Positions 32,401 through 39,532 of a stretch of 64,000 nt of DNA are shown piece after piece. The translations under genes were made by a program, and so were the position numbers. The stretch is from NCBI GenBank assembly GCA_964017185.1, contig OZ024880.1, positions 40,018,329 to 40,082,328 of the forward strand, in the 5' to 3' direction. The stretch comes from Rugalucina vietnamica. Lineage: Eukaryota; Mollusca; Bivalvia; Lucinida; Lucinidae. The notes below the pieces were generated by a model. The model was not told the origin of the DNA. It worked only from the letters and a program-made list of their open reading frames with translations, and ran no database searches. Each line of letters starts with the position of its first letter. Position 1 is the first letter of the stretch.

Positions 32401-34002
32401 GTCTCCCCGTACATCATCCATAGTGCAGATTATATTTTCCTTTTGGTCCGTTTAGATCAGCGAAGATATTCTGAGAATTCAGAAATGTATCGGTTTAGAT
32501 TCATTTTCTAACCAACGGTTTAATGTATTTGGTCCCATTTGGATAATAGTAGTTTTTGTGTTGACTACCCTCATGAAAGTTGCAAATTTACAGTAATTCC
32601 TTTAGGCTCCATGTTATCAAATCTAAAGGGTCACTGACGAGGCTTGAGTATCCGAAACCGCGGTATGACCCACCCCTTTTTCATTAGTATATTAACTGCT
32701 CTTAAAAGATCTGTTTTAATTTTTATTCATATTTCAATGTGACCGCTTTAAACTTTTGGTTTAGTGTATATACTTCTTTGTTTTATATGAAGTAATATTT
32801 CACAATTTGTCAGAATCTTTAGTATCCAAAGTTGCTTCTATGTGAAAATGGTGAACATCAAACATAAATTCTTATATTTCAGAAAATCCAACTTATGAAA
32901 CCCCACAAAGGCAAGTATACCTAAACAAAAAGTATTTTAATTCAACTGAGCCACCAGTCTGTCAAGGCGAGTAATAGAGGTTATATTTGGTAGTGGTCTG
33001 GCGTTCGGCCTTCCTGTTCCTTCAGTCACCGGTGTCCACCATTTCAAAGATCTCCTTTCAAAGCGATAAACTTTCACTTTCATATAGTGAAACAAAAGAT
33101 TTCATTAAGGGTAAATGTCACATTTCCAATATTGGCGTCATATAATATTATGATGAACACCAAAATTAATTGATATTTTAAAATAAGTTCCAAGAACCCT
33201 TTGAAATGGTCCTTAGGTTATTCAGTGGCCAGGCTTATTAGTGTTAAGCTATTTTATGAGCATAAGGCAGTCGGTACAGTGCCTGATATAATACTAGACG
33301 CCAAGCATGGTGCATGGGAAGCCTCAGGCACCATTGGGCATGACGCTGCCGGCACCCGAACCAACTAAGATGTTAAGTAAGATGTTACATTGAACAATTG
33401 ACTATTTTTGTGTGTGAATTGCAAGCTTAAAATAGAATTTTGTTCACTTGAGTGCAATTATGTCCTACCACGAAAATTTTTTTCATGCTCAACTCAGGGC
33501 CTAAAATATATCCAGCTCATTATTTTAACTTTTATGAGACAAATTACTGGTTATGGAGATCTATGCATGACATTTCAATAAATTTGGACAATTTCAGCCA
33601 TAATGAGCAGTATAAATATTGTGTTTAGTTAAGTTGAGCATAAAAAAGTTTTATAACCTCAGGGCCTGCTATAGGACTTTCATTTTGTTAACCTCTCAAA
33701 GATTTCTCGTTCGCGTCATGCATTTCAAAGAACGTCGGGCATAGAAGTATTTTTGAAAGAGTGAATTTCATTTAGGATTGTTGTTGTTGGTTGCACATTG
33801 AAATGTGTTTTCTATGTGCAATTCGATGATGTATTTCGACTGTTTTTGCATGAATAGACGCAGTGTTTTTTTCTAAACTTGTTGATTTGATTGCAGATCG
33901 GACGACAATACGTTAAACTATGATGCCCTACAGCAACCCGGGGTTAATTATGAAGTACAAGAACAGAGAACGCCTCATATATACACCAATACAAACATTT
34001 AG
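10569..34002 (+). CDS. two-Ig-domain single-pass receptor, copy 1 (8 coding exons)
   Basis: Assembled by eye from splice sites: 10569-10626, 14888-15343, 17538-17939, 22296-22328, 22857-22886, 31437-31556, 32883-32910, 33897-34002. The total is 1233 nt, 410 residues plus stop; the first six junctions are phase 1 and the last is phase 2. Domains: signal peptide (about 1-19), V-like Ig domain (20-171, Cys and the C-DDAGQYFC F-strand motif), second Ig domain (172-305, FECNG, QWEW, FQCFV), stalk (306-333), membrane segment (334-357), tail (358-410) with Y371, Y384, Y394 and Y405. L382-x-Y384-x-x-L387 fits the ITIM consensus and Y405-T-N fits Grb2-type SH2 binding. The family suggests a cell-surface recognition receptor; ligand and function are unknown. 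A tandem paralogue starts at 52771. Weakest points: which stalk exons are used, and the GC donor of exon 7. Confidence 0.8.
10630..11295. other. intron 1, first part
   Basis: The first 120 nt match copy 2 (52830-52950). The rest is AT-rich without recognisable features. Confidence 0.6.
11296..11475. mobile_element. palindromic GAGCC...GAGAAAAC MITE, right-truncated
   Basis: Begins AGGAGCCTGTGCATGAGAAA and shares TCCGACACAAACCGGCCTGT with the copies at 14623, 20653, 52990 and 60958. It stops after CAGTTACTGCACAGCTGATG, where the other copies continue to the right terminus. The corresponding copy at 52990-53217 is complete. Confidence 0.8.
11480..11945. repeat. about 180-bp tandem repeat, 2.5-3 diverged units
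   Basis: Each unit carries GGTTATAGAACATT...CAATCATTTGATACC...CTCTCTA. It starts where the preceding MITE is truncated. Frames are open only by chance. Confidence 0.75.
11946..12878. other. intron 1, AT-rich, no feature recognised
   Basis: No ORF, TIR or tandem array that I can support. A short poly(T) lies near 12804-12814. Confidence 0.5.
12879..14373. mobile_element. TA-flanked word-repeat element B, 1495 bp, composite
   Basis: Outer termini AGCCTAGGTTACAT and complement AGCCTAGGTTACATATGCCC, flanked by TA. Interior words are variants of CGTACGAT, CCTACGAT and TCCGTACGG. Two sub-structures are visible: a long imperfect inverted repeat (about 12880-13090 against 13880-14085) and a 290-bp direct repeat (13495-13780 against 14086-14373). 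The right end alone survives in the paralogous block at 60505-60580. Confidence 0.75.
14623..14861. mobile_element. palindromic MITE next to the exon 2 acceptor
   Basis: Left end ATGAGCCGCGGCGCGAGAAA, right end complement ATGAGCCACCGCATGGGAAA. The internal inverted words CAGTTACTGCGAAGCTGATC and GCGCCTTTGTTTTCGC are the family signature. It ends 26 nt before the exon 2 splice acceptor. The same insertion is present in copy 2 (60958-61196), so it predates the duplication. Confidence 0.85.
14888..15343 (+). CDS. copy 1 exon 2, Ig-like domain 1
   Basis: Acceptor TGTATTTTCAG|TTGAAG, donor GTGTTAG|GTAGGT, 456 nt, phase 1 to 1. It encodes EGITLSIDPTNSVTLY..., with FTC as the B-strand cysteine and KCDDAGQYFC as the F-strand motif D-x-G-x-Y-x-C typical of V-set Ig domains. 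The usual C-strand Trp is not evident. Phase 1-1 single-exon Ig domains are the rule in animals. It is 456 nt in copy 2 as well, with about 13 residue changes. Confidence 0.88.
15445..16465. mobile_element. TA-flanked element, 29-bp TIR, 1021 bp
   Basis: Left CGAGGTATGGCAGGAAAGTT..., right complement CGAGGTATGGCAGAAAAGTT...; 28 of 29 positions match, through GACAC. Flanking TA at 15443-15444 and 16466-16467. Copy 2 is uninterrupted at the same place (...ACTATAAACATTGTG near 61795). No transposase ORF, so non-autonomous. Confidence 0.9.
16595..17421. mobile_element. TA/TATA-flanked MITE, copy 2 of the 1320 family
   Basis: Ends TATACTAGAGGACTTTGA and complement TATACTCAAGGACTTTGA. The interior aligns with 1320-2074. 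The paralogous block lacks it (AAATCTTAAGATTTTTAGAT at about 61906), giving an empty site. Confidence 0.85.
17538..17939 (+). CDS. copy 1 exon 3, Ig-like domain 2
   Basis: Acceptor ATTATTTCAG|CAATAC, donor AGAGTTG|GTATGT, 402 nt, phase 1 to 1. It encodes IPDRVSLVGQPDIL... with IEFECNG (B-strand Cys), VQWEWKK (C-strand Trp) and GDIQFQCFV (F-strand Cys), plus ENECTNTRKTTLRY. NETRG and ANVSS are possible N-glycosylation sites. The overlapping minus-strand ORF is an antisense shadow. Compared with copy 2, the first half is much more diverged than the second. Confidence 0.88.
17940..19226. other. intron 3, conserved with copy 2 to about 18740
   Basis: Matches 62426-63055 and 63820-63960. Conserved stretches include ACATTGAAAA(C/T)AGTTTCTGT after an acceptor-like TTTCAG (18032), but reading from there gives a stop after 20 codons. 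I treat it as intron. Confidence 0.6.
19227..19617 (-). mobile_element. 5'-truncated copy of the TACAAGTAGGCAAAGATCAG retroelement
   Basis: The fixed 3' end is at 19227, reading on the minus strand. The sequence runs through CCGGTTTTACATGACCATAA to the CGGTCCTC region, where it is truncated. It matches the plus copies at 48945-50070 and 63063-63814. Confidence 0.8.
19929..20640 (+). repeat. six-unit array of stalk-like micro-exons
   Basis: Unit length 124 bp (118 where GTGTAT is deleted). 3' splice sites TTTT(C/T)TGCAG|AAGCC give exon starts at 19956, 20080, 20204, 20328, 20446 and 20570. Each unit encodes EAVVGPISTTN, clearly related to EGVVGPISTAG of the exon at 22296. Candidate donors: ATAACCT|GTTAAG gives exons of 48 nt (units 1, 2, 3, 5) or 42 nt (units 4, 6), all phase-preserving; AATAT|GTGTAT would give 34 nt and break phase. 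Each unit also has the hairpin CTTTAAAGG-AATTAC-CCTTTAAAG. Units are nearly identical, so the expansion is recent. Use in mRNA is unknown. Confidence 0.85.
20653..20893. mobile_element. palindromic GAGCCGCG...GAGAAAAC MITE
   Basis: Left ATGAGCCGCGTCATAAGAAA, right complement GAGCCGCGTCATGAGAAAAT. Interior CAATTACTGCGAAGCTGATC and GCGCCTTTGTTTTCGC as in the other family copies. It directly follows the micro-exon array. Confidence 0.85.
20894..21616. other. intron, degenerate array remnant at 20970-21005
   Basis: GGTAGTATTCGTTTATGTTT followed by TGCAGAAC resembles the array unit up to its acceptor, then diverges. The remainder is AT-rich without recognisable features. Confidence 0.5.
21617..22249. 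mobile_element. TA-flanked word-repeat element E, 633 bp
   Basis: TIR left GCGTATAAGTGAAACGCGCG, right complement GCGTATAACTCAAATGCGCG; both continue CCGGGCGT. TA on both sides (21615-21616, 22250-22251). The interior is built from ACGCGC/GCGCGT/ACGTCCGG variants, much more CpG-rich than the surroundings. It ends 46 nt upstream of the stalk exon at 22296. Confidence 0.85.
22296..22328 (+). CDS. copy 1 exon 4, stalk micro-exon
   Basis: Acceptor TTTATGTTTTGCAG|AAGG, donor GGAG|GTGTGT, 33 nt, phase 1 to 1. Encodes EGVVGPISTAG, a Gly/Pro/Ser/Thr-containing linker between Ig domain 2 and the membrane. It is homologous to the six array units upstream. It is the only one with a strong donor at a phase-preserving position. 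Confidence 0.65.
22857..22886 (+). CDS. copy 1 exon 5, Cys-containing stalk micro-exon
   Basis: Acceptor TTTGATTTTCAG|AGCC, donor TGCAAAA|GTAATA, 30 nt, phase 1 to 1. Encodes EPVPDVCSC and a split Lys codon. A stronger-looking donor GTATGT after 14 nt would put the next exon out of frame. With exon 6 it forms a short Cys-rich stretch (VCSCKKCDGD) beside the membrane. Element C begins 12 nt after the exon. Confidence 0.6.
23437..23492. repeat. (GA)n microsatellite
   Basis: One GACA interruption. Confidence 0.95.
23821..23871. repeat. poly(T) tract with two C interruptions
   Basis: Inside element C. Confidence 0.95.
24471..24897. other. intron, no recognisable feature
   Basis: AT-rich; the open frame at 24519 lacks protein-like character. 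Confidence 0.5.
24898..25198 (-). mobile_element. truncated copy of the TACAAGTAGGCAAAGATCAG retroelement
   Basis: Same fixed 3' end as other copies. The segment between GATCAGGAAAA and ACTAAATTAACAATCAG is deleted. It is cut at 25198 by the start of the 25.2-kb element. Confidence 0.75.
25200..27510. repeat. about 340-bp satellite-like units, four copies
   Basis: Units at about 25200-25530, 25530-25890, 26835-27165 and 27165-27510 share AGACCATG(A/G)TTTTCATATAG, CTGTAAAGTGTAGC(A/G)TAATC and GTAACATATGTAACATTTTT. The second unit is interrupted by the 25891-26834 insertion. Confidence 0.85.
25891..26834. mobile_element. TTAA-flanked (piggyBac-type target) MITE, 944 bp
   Basis: TIR GGATGTTCGCTGC at the left and its exact complement at the right, flanked by TTAA on both sides (25887-25890, 26835-26838). 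Neighbouring satellite units show the uninterrupted site (CATTTTAAATGCATATGTG). TTAA duplication is the piggyBac signature, though the terminal bases differ from the classic CCC start. No transposase ORF. Confidence 0.85.
27511..28460. other. interior of the 5.3-kb element, no intact gene
   Basis: AT-rich with several GTAACATA words and no supported ORF. Confidence 0.5.
28461..28660 (-). pseudogene. decayed TE-borne coding remnant
   Basis: The minus frame includes LELKLSYPLGLVPWSLVTTA and GKSTKTDKS. This pattern (YPLG-PW-L plus KT-K) resembles a widespread uncharacterised protein found with repeats in invertebrates, from memory. Frames on either side are broken. It is the only protein-like stretch found inside the 5.3-kb element. 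Confidence 0.35.
31095..31275. repeat. hairpin-centred repeat (related to 7444)
   Basis: Inverted words ACCGCCTCG (31218-31226) and CGAGGCGGT (31243-31251) with a 16-nt insert that repeats ATTGTGGGTACTCG. Flanks match the 7444 copy (TACCCCC...CCACTTTTATAT). Confidence 0.75.
31340..31389. repeat. poly(A) tract with T interruptions
   Basis: Lies 48 nt upstream of the transmembrane exon. Confidence 0.95.
31437..31556 (+). CDS. copy 1 exon 6, transmembrane
   Basis: Acceptor TTGTGTTGAACAG|AGTG, donor TTCAAAG|GTTTGT, 120 nt, phase 1 to 1. Encodes KCDGDQK, then a hydrophobic stretch AAVVGGCLRFVIVILCTSLV continuing FILL, then RQHDCCKFK. Positive charges follow the hydrophobic run, as expected for type I topology. 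CC next to the membrane is a common palmitoylation context. An Arg lies near the outer end of the segment. Confidence 0.82.
31735..31973. mobile_element. word-repeat element D, short
   Basis: Left CGTCACACATATGCGTAAAT and right complement AGTCACACATAAGCGAAAAT are the same type of terminus as element C (CGTCACACCTATGCGAA). The interior includes a SINE-tail-like segment (CCGACACGACCATAGCTGTT). The boundaries are approximate. Confidence 0.55.
32029..32722. repeat. about 370-bp direct repeat, two units
   Basis: 32029-32360 and 32399-32722 are about 95% alike (GTCTCCCCGTACATCATCCA start, GTATGACCCACCCCTTT(C/T)TC near the end). A related unit lies at 29243-29610 and another at 46563-46840 inside a hairpin-ended element, so this is a dispersed repeat family. 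Confidence 0.85.
32883..32910 (+). CDS. copy 1 exon 7, cytoplasmic, GC donor
   Basis: Acceptor TTATATTTCAG|AAAATC; 28 nt encode ENPTYETPQ and two bases of Arg. The donor is CAAAG|GCAAGTAT, matching the GC-AG consensus. Four bases downstream, CAA|GTATAC is an alternative GT donor giving a 32-nt exon and a different frame in exon 8. The GC choice opens the long tail. Confidence 0.65.
32911..33896. other. intron 7, no other feature
   Basis: AT-rich sequence; no ORF or repeat family assigned. Confidence 0.5.
33897..34002 (+). CDS. copy 1 exon 8, cytoplasmic tail and stop
   Basis: Acceptor TTGATTGCAG|ATCGG. Entered in phase 2 it reads SDDNTLNYDALQQPGVNYEV, then QEQRTPHIYTNTNI and TAG at 34000-34002. 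Tyrosine contexts: LNYDAL (ITIM-like), NYEVQ (YxxQ) and IYTN (YxN). Entered from the alternative GT donor it stops after eight residues (IGRQYVKL). A possible AATAAA lies near 34278. Confidence 0.72.
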
Positions 34003-34659
34003 AAATGGCGTTTATTACATTAGTCAATTAGTCACAGAAAACATTTGAGTGCGGTGGGTTAGTGGAAGAGCGTGGGGCTTCGTACGAATCTTGACACCAT
34101 GAGACCGAACCTAACCTCGGCCTAGTTTTGGTCTTTATGAAGAGTCAATTACTGCCCATAGAACAGCCTGCCCTGGAAATCTTGCTTCCGTCTCGACATG
34201 TCTGAAAATTGTTGACTGTCACTTTTAAAGACACAGACCAGTAAACAAACCGAGCACTATAGCTATTGATTTGATATAATAAAAAATAGAAGCATACATA
34301 AGATAATTTCAAGGCAAGAACTCGATTCACCCGTTACTGTGGTACCTTTGTGAGGGCAACAACGTACGTCACAGGAAGTGATATCGGGTACGCATTTTCG
34401 TAAATTTCCAGCCGCCATATTGAATGGTAAGTCCGGTATGAGGATAGAACGTAGCTTTTTTGTGGGGATACATGCGGCAACATCTCTCGCATTGATCAAA
34501 GGCACTCTTTGACTAAATTCAACTATTTGTTGTTTCAGGCAGGAAATCTTAGTCGATGTCGACAAACACCGGCTAAATATCAAAGCGACAGTGTATATAG
34601 GTCAAATGTAGTAACTGTCGGGCGCCAAGGGTTGGTCAGGGTGTATGTCATTATTATAC
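34003..34659. other. 3' flank of copy 1; possible minus-strand first exon
   Basis: On the minus strand, from 34436 downwards, ATGGCGGCTGG starts MAAGNLRKCVPDITSCDVRC and runs to CACAAAG|GTACCA near 34347. The ATGGCGGC start with an upstream GC-rich word is exon-like, but no second exon was found. Low confidence. Confidence 0.25.
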
Positions 34660-35520
34660 GAAGGTACAATTAGGCAATGATCAGGAAATGGCGAAATCAG
34701 AAAGATAATTCCACTCCATAAGCCGGGAAAAACTAAAATGACACTTAGGTACGTATACCAATAAACATATCGTAAGTCGAGTGAGCAGATATTCCCAAAT
34801 AGGCGGCCACTTAGTTACCCGAACTGAACTAAAAATATGAAAACGTACATAAAAAGGTACAAGCAGGCAAAGATCAGGAAAAGGTGCAATCAGAAAAAGA
34901 TTCCCACTCCAAAAACCGAGGTGGGAAAACAATCAGGTACTGATACCAAGAAAACATTTCGTAAGCCGAATGAGCAGCTATTTTCCCAATAGGTGGCCAC
35001 TCAGTTTACTAAACTAAAAATATGCAAACACACATAAGGCGCCAACAGCACAAAATTTCAAACACCAAGACATAAAAAAAGAACCACCACAGAAGTATCG
35101 ACTTGGAACGATCAGTAACACACAGTTACTGGCGGGCTTAAATCGATTTTACATGGCCATAACATCATCCTCAGCTTCTGCAGTGGTTCATAACATTTAG
35201 CTAGTTCTTCGGTCCTCGTGGTGAATCTCCAACTAGTCAATGAATCATCAAGAACAAACAAATAAATCAAGATAAACATCCTGATGAATCAAAAACCACG
35301 AATTACAGATTGAGTAAGCTTCCCGACGATGGAGATCCCTGTGCGCCGAATAACTTACTAACTCCGGAGCAAAAGAAAAAACATCAGTTGGACCCCGGCG
35401 GGTCAAACAGCACAAAAATTCGACTCACAAACACAAAACAATTAGAACCACAATAGAAGTATCGCATTGGAACGATCAGTAATATAAAATTACTGGGGTG
35501 CTTAAACCAGTTTTACAGGC
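34660..35520 (-). mobile_element. two adjacent truncated retroelement copies
   Basis: Fixed 3' ends at 34660 (GGTACAATTAGGCAATGATC) and 34852 (GGTACAAGCAGGCAAAGATC). The second extends to about 35400 (GGAGCAAAAGAAAAAACATC, GGACCCCGGCGG), and a further internal fragment follows to 35520. All read on the minus strand. Confidence 0.75.
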
Positions 35521-35766
35521 GCTGAAGTTCACACAGGCATAAACAAAAACAAAGCCCTTAGACTTCGTATTCTTTGGTGGACAAAATATTTTATGACACT
35601 TTTAAGAAAACAATTTTAACAGGCACGCACACAGACTCAAAACAGCCGCTCGACATCACTTCTTGTGACGTCACCCTAACGTACGTTGTAAGGGGTACTT
35701 AAGAAAGCGTGTCTTGTAAAACATGTATGTAGTTTCGATATAGTCTATATAAATGCCAACGGCTCA

Positions 35767-37301
35767 TTAGCTCACCTGAGCCGAAGGCTCACAAGGTGAG
35801 CTTATAGTACAGTAGTCGAGCCGGAGTCCGTCCGTCCGTGCGTGCGTGCGTCCGTGCGTCCACATTTTCAAACTTGAATATCTCTAAGATAACAAGGCCG
35901 ATCGTGATCAATTTTTATCTAAAGCATCGCTGAGGAGGGGGAAAGGTTGCATTAGGTTTTGGGCCAGGTCTGGTCTGGTTACCATGGCAACAAATAGCTC
36001 CCATAGACTTACAATAGGAAAAACATAAAAAAATCTTCTCCGAAACCACAAGTCCCAGAGCTTTCATATTTTGTGTGTAGCAATGTATAATGGTCTTCTT
36101 TATAAATCCTGCCTACCGTGCCCCTGGGGTCCATACCGGCCCCGCCCCGGGGGTGTCAAGGGAAAAACATAAAAAAATCTTCTTCTCCAAAACCACAAGG
36201 CCCAAAGCTTTCATATTTTGTATGTAGCAATGTGTAGTGGTCCTCTTTATAAATCCTGCCAATCATGCCCCTGGGGTCAAAAATGGCCCCGCCCCGGGAG
36301 TCATTAGCTCCCATAGACTTACAATGGGGAAAAACATAAAATAATCTTCTTCTCCGAAACCACAAGGCCCAGAGCTTTCATATTTTGTCAGTAGCAATGT
36401 ATAGTGGTCCTCTTTATAAATCCTGCCAACCGTGCCCCTGGAGTCCATACGGATCCCGCCCCGGGGGCGTCATGGGAAAAACATAAAAAATCTTCTTCTC
36501 CGAAACCACAAGGCCCAGAGCTTCCATATTTTGTTTGTAGCAATGTATAGTGTTCCTCTTTATAAATCCTGCCAACCGTGCCCCTGGGGTTCATACTGGC
36601 CCCGCCTCGGGGGCGTCATGGTAAAAACTTTAAAAAATCTTCGTCTCAGAAATCACAAGGCCCAGAGCTTTCATATTTTGTTTTTAGCAGTGTATAGTGT
36701 TCCTCTTTATAAATCCTGCCAACTGTGCCCCTGGGGTCCATACGGGCCCCGCCACGGGGGCGTCATGGGAAAAACATAAAAAAATCTTCTTCTCTGAAAC
36801 CATATGGCCCAGAGCTTTCATATGTTGTGTGGACCAATGTATAATACTCTCCTTTGTAAATGCTGCCAACGGTGCCCCTGGGGTCCATACAGGCCACACC
36901 CCAGGCATGTCATTATCTACCATAGACTTATAATGGAAATATATAAAAAAATCTTCTCTGCAACAACATGACACAAAGCTTGTATATTTGATATACAACA
37001 TCCTCATGTGGAGCTCTACATAAATCCTGCCAATCTTGCCCCTGGGGTCAAATATAGCCCCACCCCGGGGGTCATTATAGGACCCTGACCTTGTTAGATG
37101 ATTTTTTCACGTGAACGAAAATGGCAGAAAAGAGGATACACAATCCAGACACGAGCTCTTCTGCTGATGTAAGTAGGGTTTCAAGGTCACATGACCAAGA
37201 TGGCCACCATACCCATATATGGTAAAAACCCCAATTACTTTGTCCAGTGTACTTGTTGACTCTCTGGTGAGCGATCGTTGCCCTTGGGCTACTTGTATTG
37301 A
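35767..37301 (+). mobile_element. hairpin-ended tandem-repeat element, full copy
   Basis: Begins TTAGCTCACCTGAGCCGAAG with the hairpin GAGCCGAAGGCTC, then a GTCCGTCC/GTGC microsatellite (35827-35862), 147-bp tandem units (36000-36960), and ends GGTGAGCGATCGTTGCCCTT GGGCTACTTGT. Other copies: 45571 (-), 51021, 58568. The layout (hairpin, microsatellite, about 150-bp tandem core) resembles pearl-type elements described from bivalves. No ORF. Confidence 0.75.
36000..36960 (+). repeat. 147-bp tandem repeat, about 6.5 units
   Basis: The word CTTTCATATTTTGT starts at 36061, 36208, 36375, 36521 (variant), 36668 and 36815; the 167-bp spacing reflects a 20-bp extra block. Each unit has TCTTCTTCTCCGAAACCACA and CCCCTGGGGTCCATAC. 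Frames are open only by chance. Confidence 0.92.
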
Positions 37302-37369
37302 AACTTCAAATGGTGCTAATTTCTCATTTTCGCCATTGCGCACAAACTTTCTGTCAAACTGCTTACGTA

Positions 37370-38265
37370 AAGCACAACTGACTGACCACCTGATTACTGG
37401 TTAAACGCTCCCGTCTGAACTTGCCGAGGAAAAGTGGTTCAAGTCGAGCCATCCATTGGTACAAAAAATGATCAGGGAAAGGCGCAATCAGAAAAATCCC
37501 CACTCCAAAAACCGAGGGGCTGGGGGAGGGGGAAACTAGATTGACAATTAGGTACTTATACATAGAAAACATATCGTAAGCCGAGTGAGCAACTATTTCC
37601 CAATAGGCGGCCACTCATTTACCGGAACTTAACTAAAACTATGAAAAAGTACATGAGGTTCAAACAGCACAAAATTTTGGGCAAAAGTCCCGTAAAATGG
37701 AGTCAGCGTCCAGACATGACCATAGTTAATGACTGGTATGTTAAGCATACTATCAATGAAATTTTACGATATCAAGTGTTTTCTTTTTCTTTTTTTCTTT
37801 TTTTTTTCTCTTTTTTTTTCTTTTTTTTTTGATTCAGTTTAACGTCCTTTTCAAGATTATTTCAGCTCATATGAGACGGGCCAATCAGTAGGTGGGGCGA
37901 AAACAGGAGAACCACGGGAAAAACCACCTGACACACCCGCAAGCAGAACTTGGCTTGTCACACACGTGGCCAGAGCGGGGCTCGAACCCACACCAGACAC
38001 AGCGGTGAGATGATCGAATGGTTAAGTGCGATAATGAAATATCAGCGCTCTTAACCGCTCGGCCACGGGGGCCGCCTCAAGTGTTTTCAATATCAATTTA
38101 CCAGACTTGCCTATCATTATGTTTTACCAATTGGGAAAGACATGTTATTCATTCATTTGTTTGTTTGAATTGATGCTTTACGTCTCAGTCAACAGCTATG
38201 GTCATGCCATGACCTTCACTTTTTCATATCTTTATTATATGCATTGCGCAAACATGCAACTGTTT
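37370..38265. repeat. second copy of the composite repeat at 6385-7105
   Basis: Follows the same order of words (ACTGACTGACCACCTGATTA, GTAAAATGGAGTCAGCGTCC, TATCATTATGTTTTACCAA). It is interrupted by the SINE at 37784-38076. Confidence 0.8.
37784..38076 (-). mobile_element. tRNA-headed SINE with 12-bp target duplication
   Basis: Minus-strand head GCGGCCCCCGTGGCCGAGCG (A-box TGGCCGAGCGG), B-box GGGTTCGAGCCCCG, body ending GGACGTTAAACTGAATC and an A-rich tail. Target duplication TCAAGTGTTTTC at 37772-37783 and 38077-38088. The paralogous sequence near 6915 shows the uninterrupted TATCAAGTGTTTTCAATATC. Confidence 0.93.
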
Positions 38266-38280
38266 TTTTCTGGGCGGAAT

Positions 38281-39532
38281 AATTCATAAAATATTAATTA
38301 ATTGATAAGAAATTGTCATATCAGTGAATTGATAAACAATCTTTAGGAAAATATTAATAAATATTCCATTTGGTTTCAGGAAAAAAGGCTCAATATGGGG
38401 TTCATGAAATTGCCTAAATTTAGCTCCTCTGGAAATTGTTTGGAATTTGCTTTATTAGCATGTTGTTTTGCCAGATAGTTCCATGTATGTTTTTGAGAAT
38501 TTTTCTTCTTCTCGTTGATGTTATGTTTATCGGTGTTTTGATTATTTATTTGGATTTTATCAGCTTTGCATTGTTCTGTCTGTTTTCATATTCAATTTGT
38601 TTTCCCTATATGGGGCCTCTATTTGCCTCCACAGCTTAGAAGGACCTGTCGGCCATTAATTTTACTTACTTGAATCAATTGGAAATATTTTGTTTTTGTT
38701 TTATTACTTAGTGGATATCAGTTTTGTCATATATCAGAGGTTGGAGAGAAGGATTTATTTGCTTAATTTTTCTAACAATAGTTGTTATTAATGATTTTTA
38801 TTTTGCAGCAGGTGTCTATTGACTGTGGCTGTACAAGCTGACCTACTTTCAGTTGAATAACTTGACCAAGGAAATTCCACTGGTAAAGTCCAGTTTTAGG
38901 ACTTACATGTTTGCCAGATGTTGAATATCTTGCTATATTTAATATTTAGTTTTTCTTTGTTAAACCTACCGGTATTCGAAGTTGGTACCGTAGAGTATCA
39001 AAATCCACTGTGATCCATGTTTACGAAGAAAGAAATGACTCAAGGTTTGTATCACTCTTTCTATTTGATTGTCAATCTAGAGACTGTTGAATACTTGGAA
39101 ATAGAATTGCGGGGCATTTCATGAATTTTTGGTCACTACAGTAGGTAGTATTTACCAAATGTTACTGTAATGCTTTTGGAATGCAATGTCATTTCTTGTG
39201 AAGTATACAAGTATTTAAGCTTTTCAAAAGGCAGTGTCTAGCCATCCAGTCCCGGACCTTAAATTTAGACCAGGAATCTAGCCGTCTAGGTCTGGACGCT
39301 TGCTGTCTGGTAGTCTTGGAGATTCTAACCAACAGGACCCCATTGGAAATAATCGACACGCATACTGTGTATTATATAACCATTTGTTTTATAAAAAAAA
39401 TTCTGTCTGTTTTTCATCTTTCACACTCTTGGGCACTGTTCTGTTGGCGGCACCAGGCTTGATGACTTCTAGAGAAGTTGGATGCAGGTGAAAAAGCTAC
39501 CTATCTTCTGAGTCGATCAATTTCTGATCTAC
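38281..39532. other. no recognisable feature
   Basis: AT-rich intergenic sequence; ORFs lack protein character. Confidence 0.5.

Noticed and set aside
36156-37007. Overlapping ORFs in both strands over 36.1-37.0 kb
   Set aside because: Frames left open by the 147-bp tandem repeat; proteins repeat with the DNA and have no domain character.
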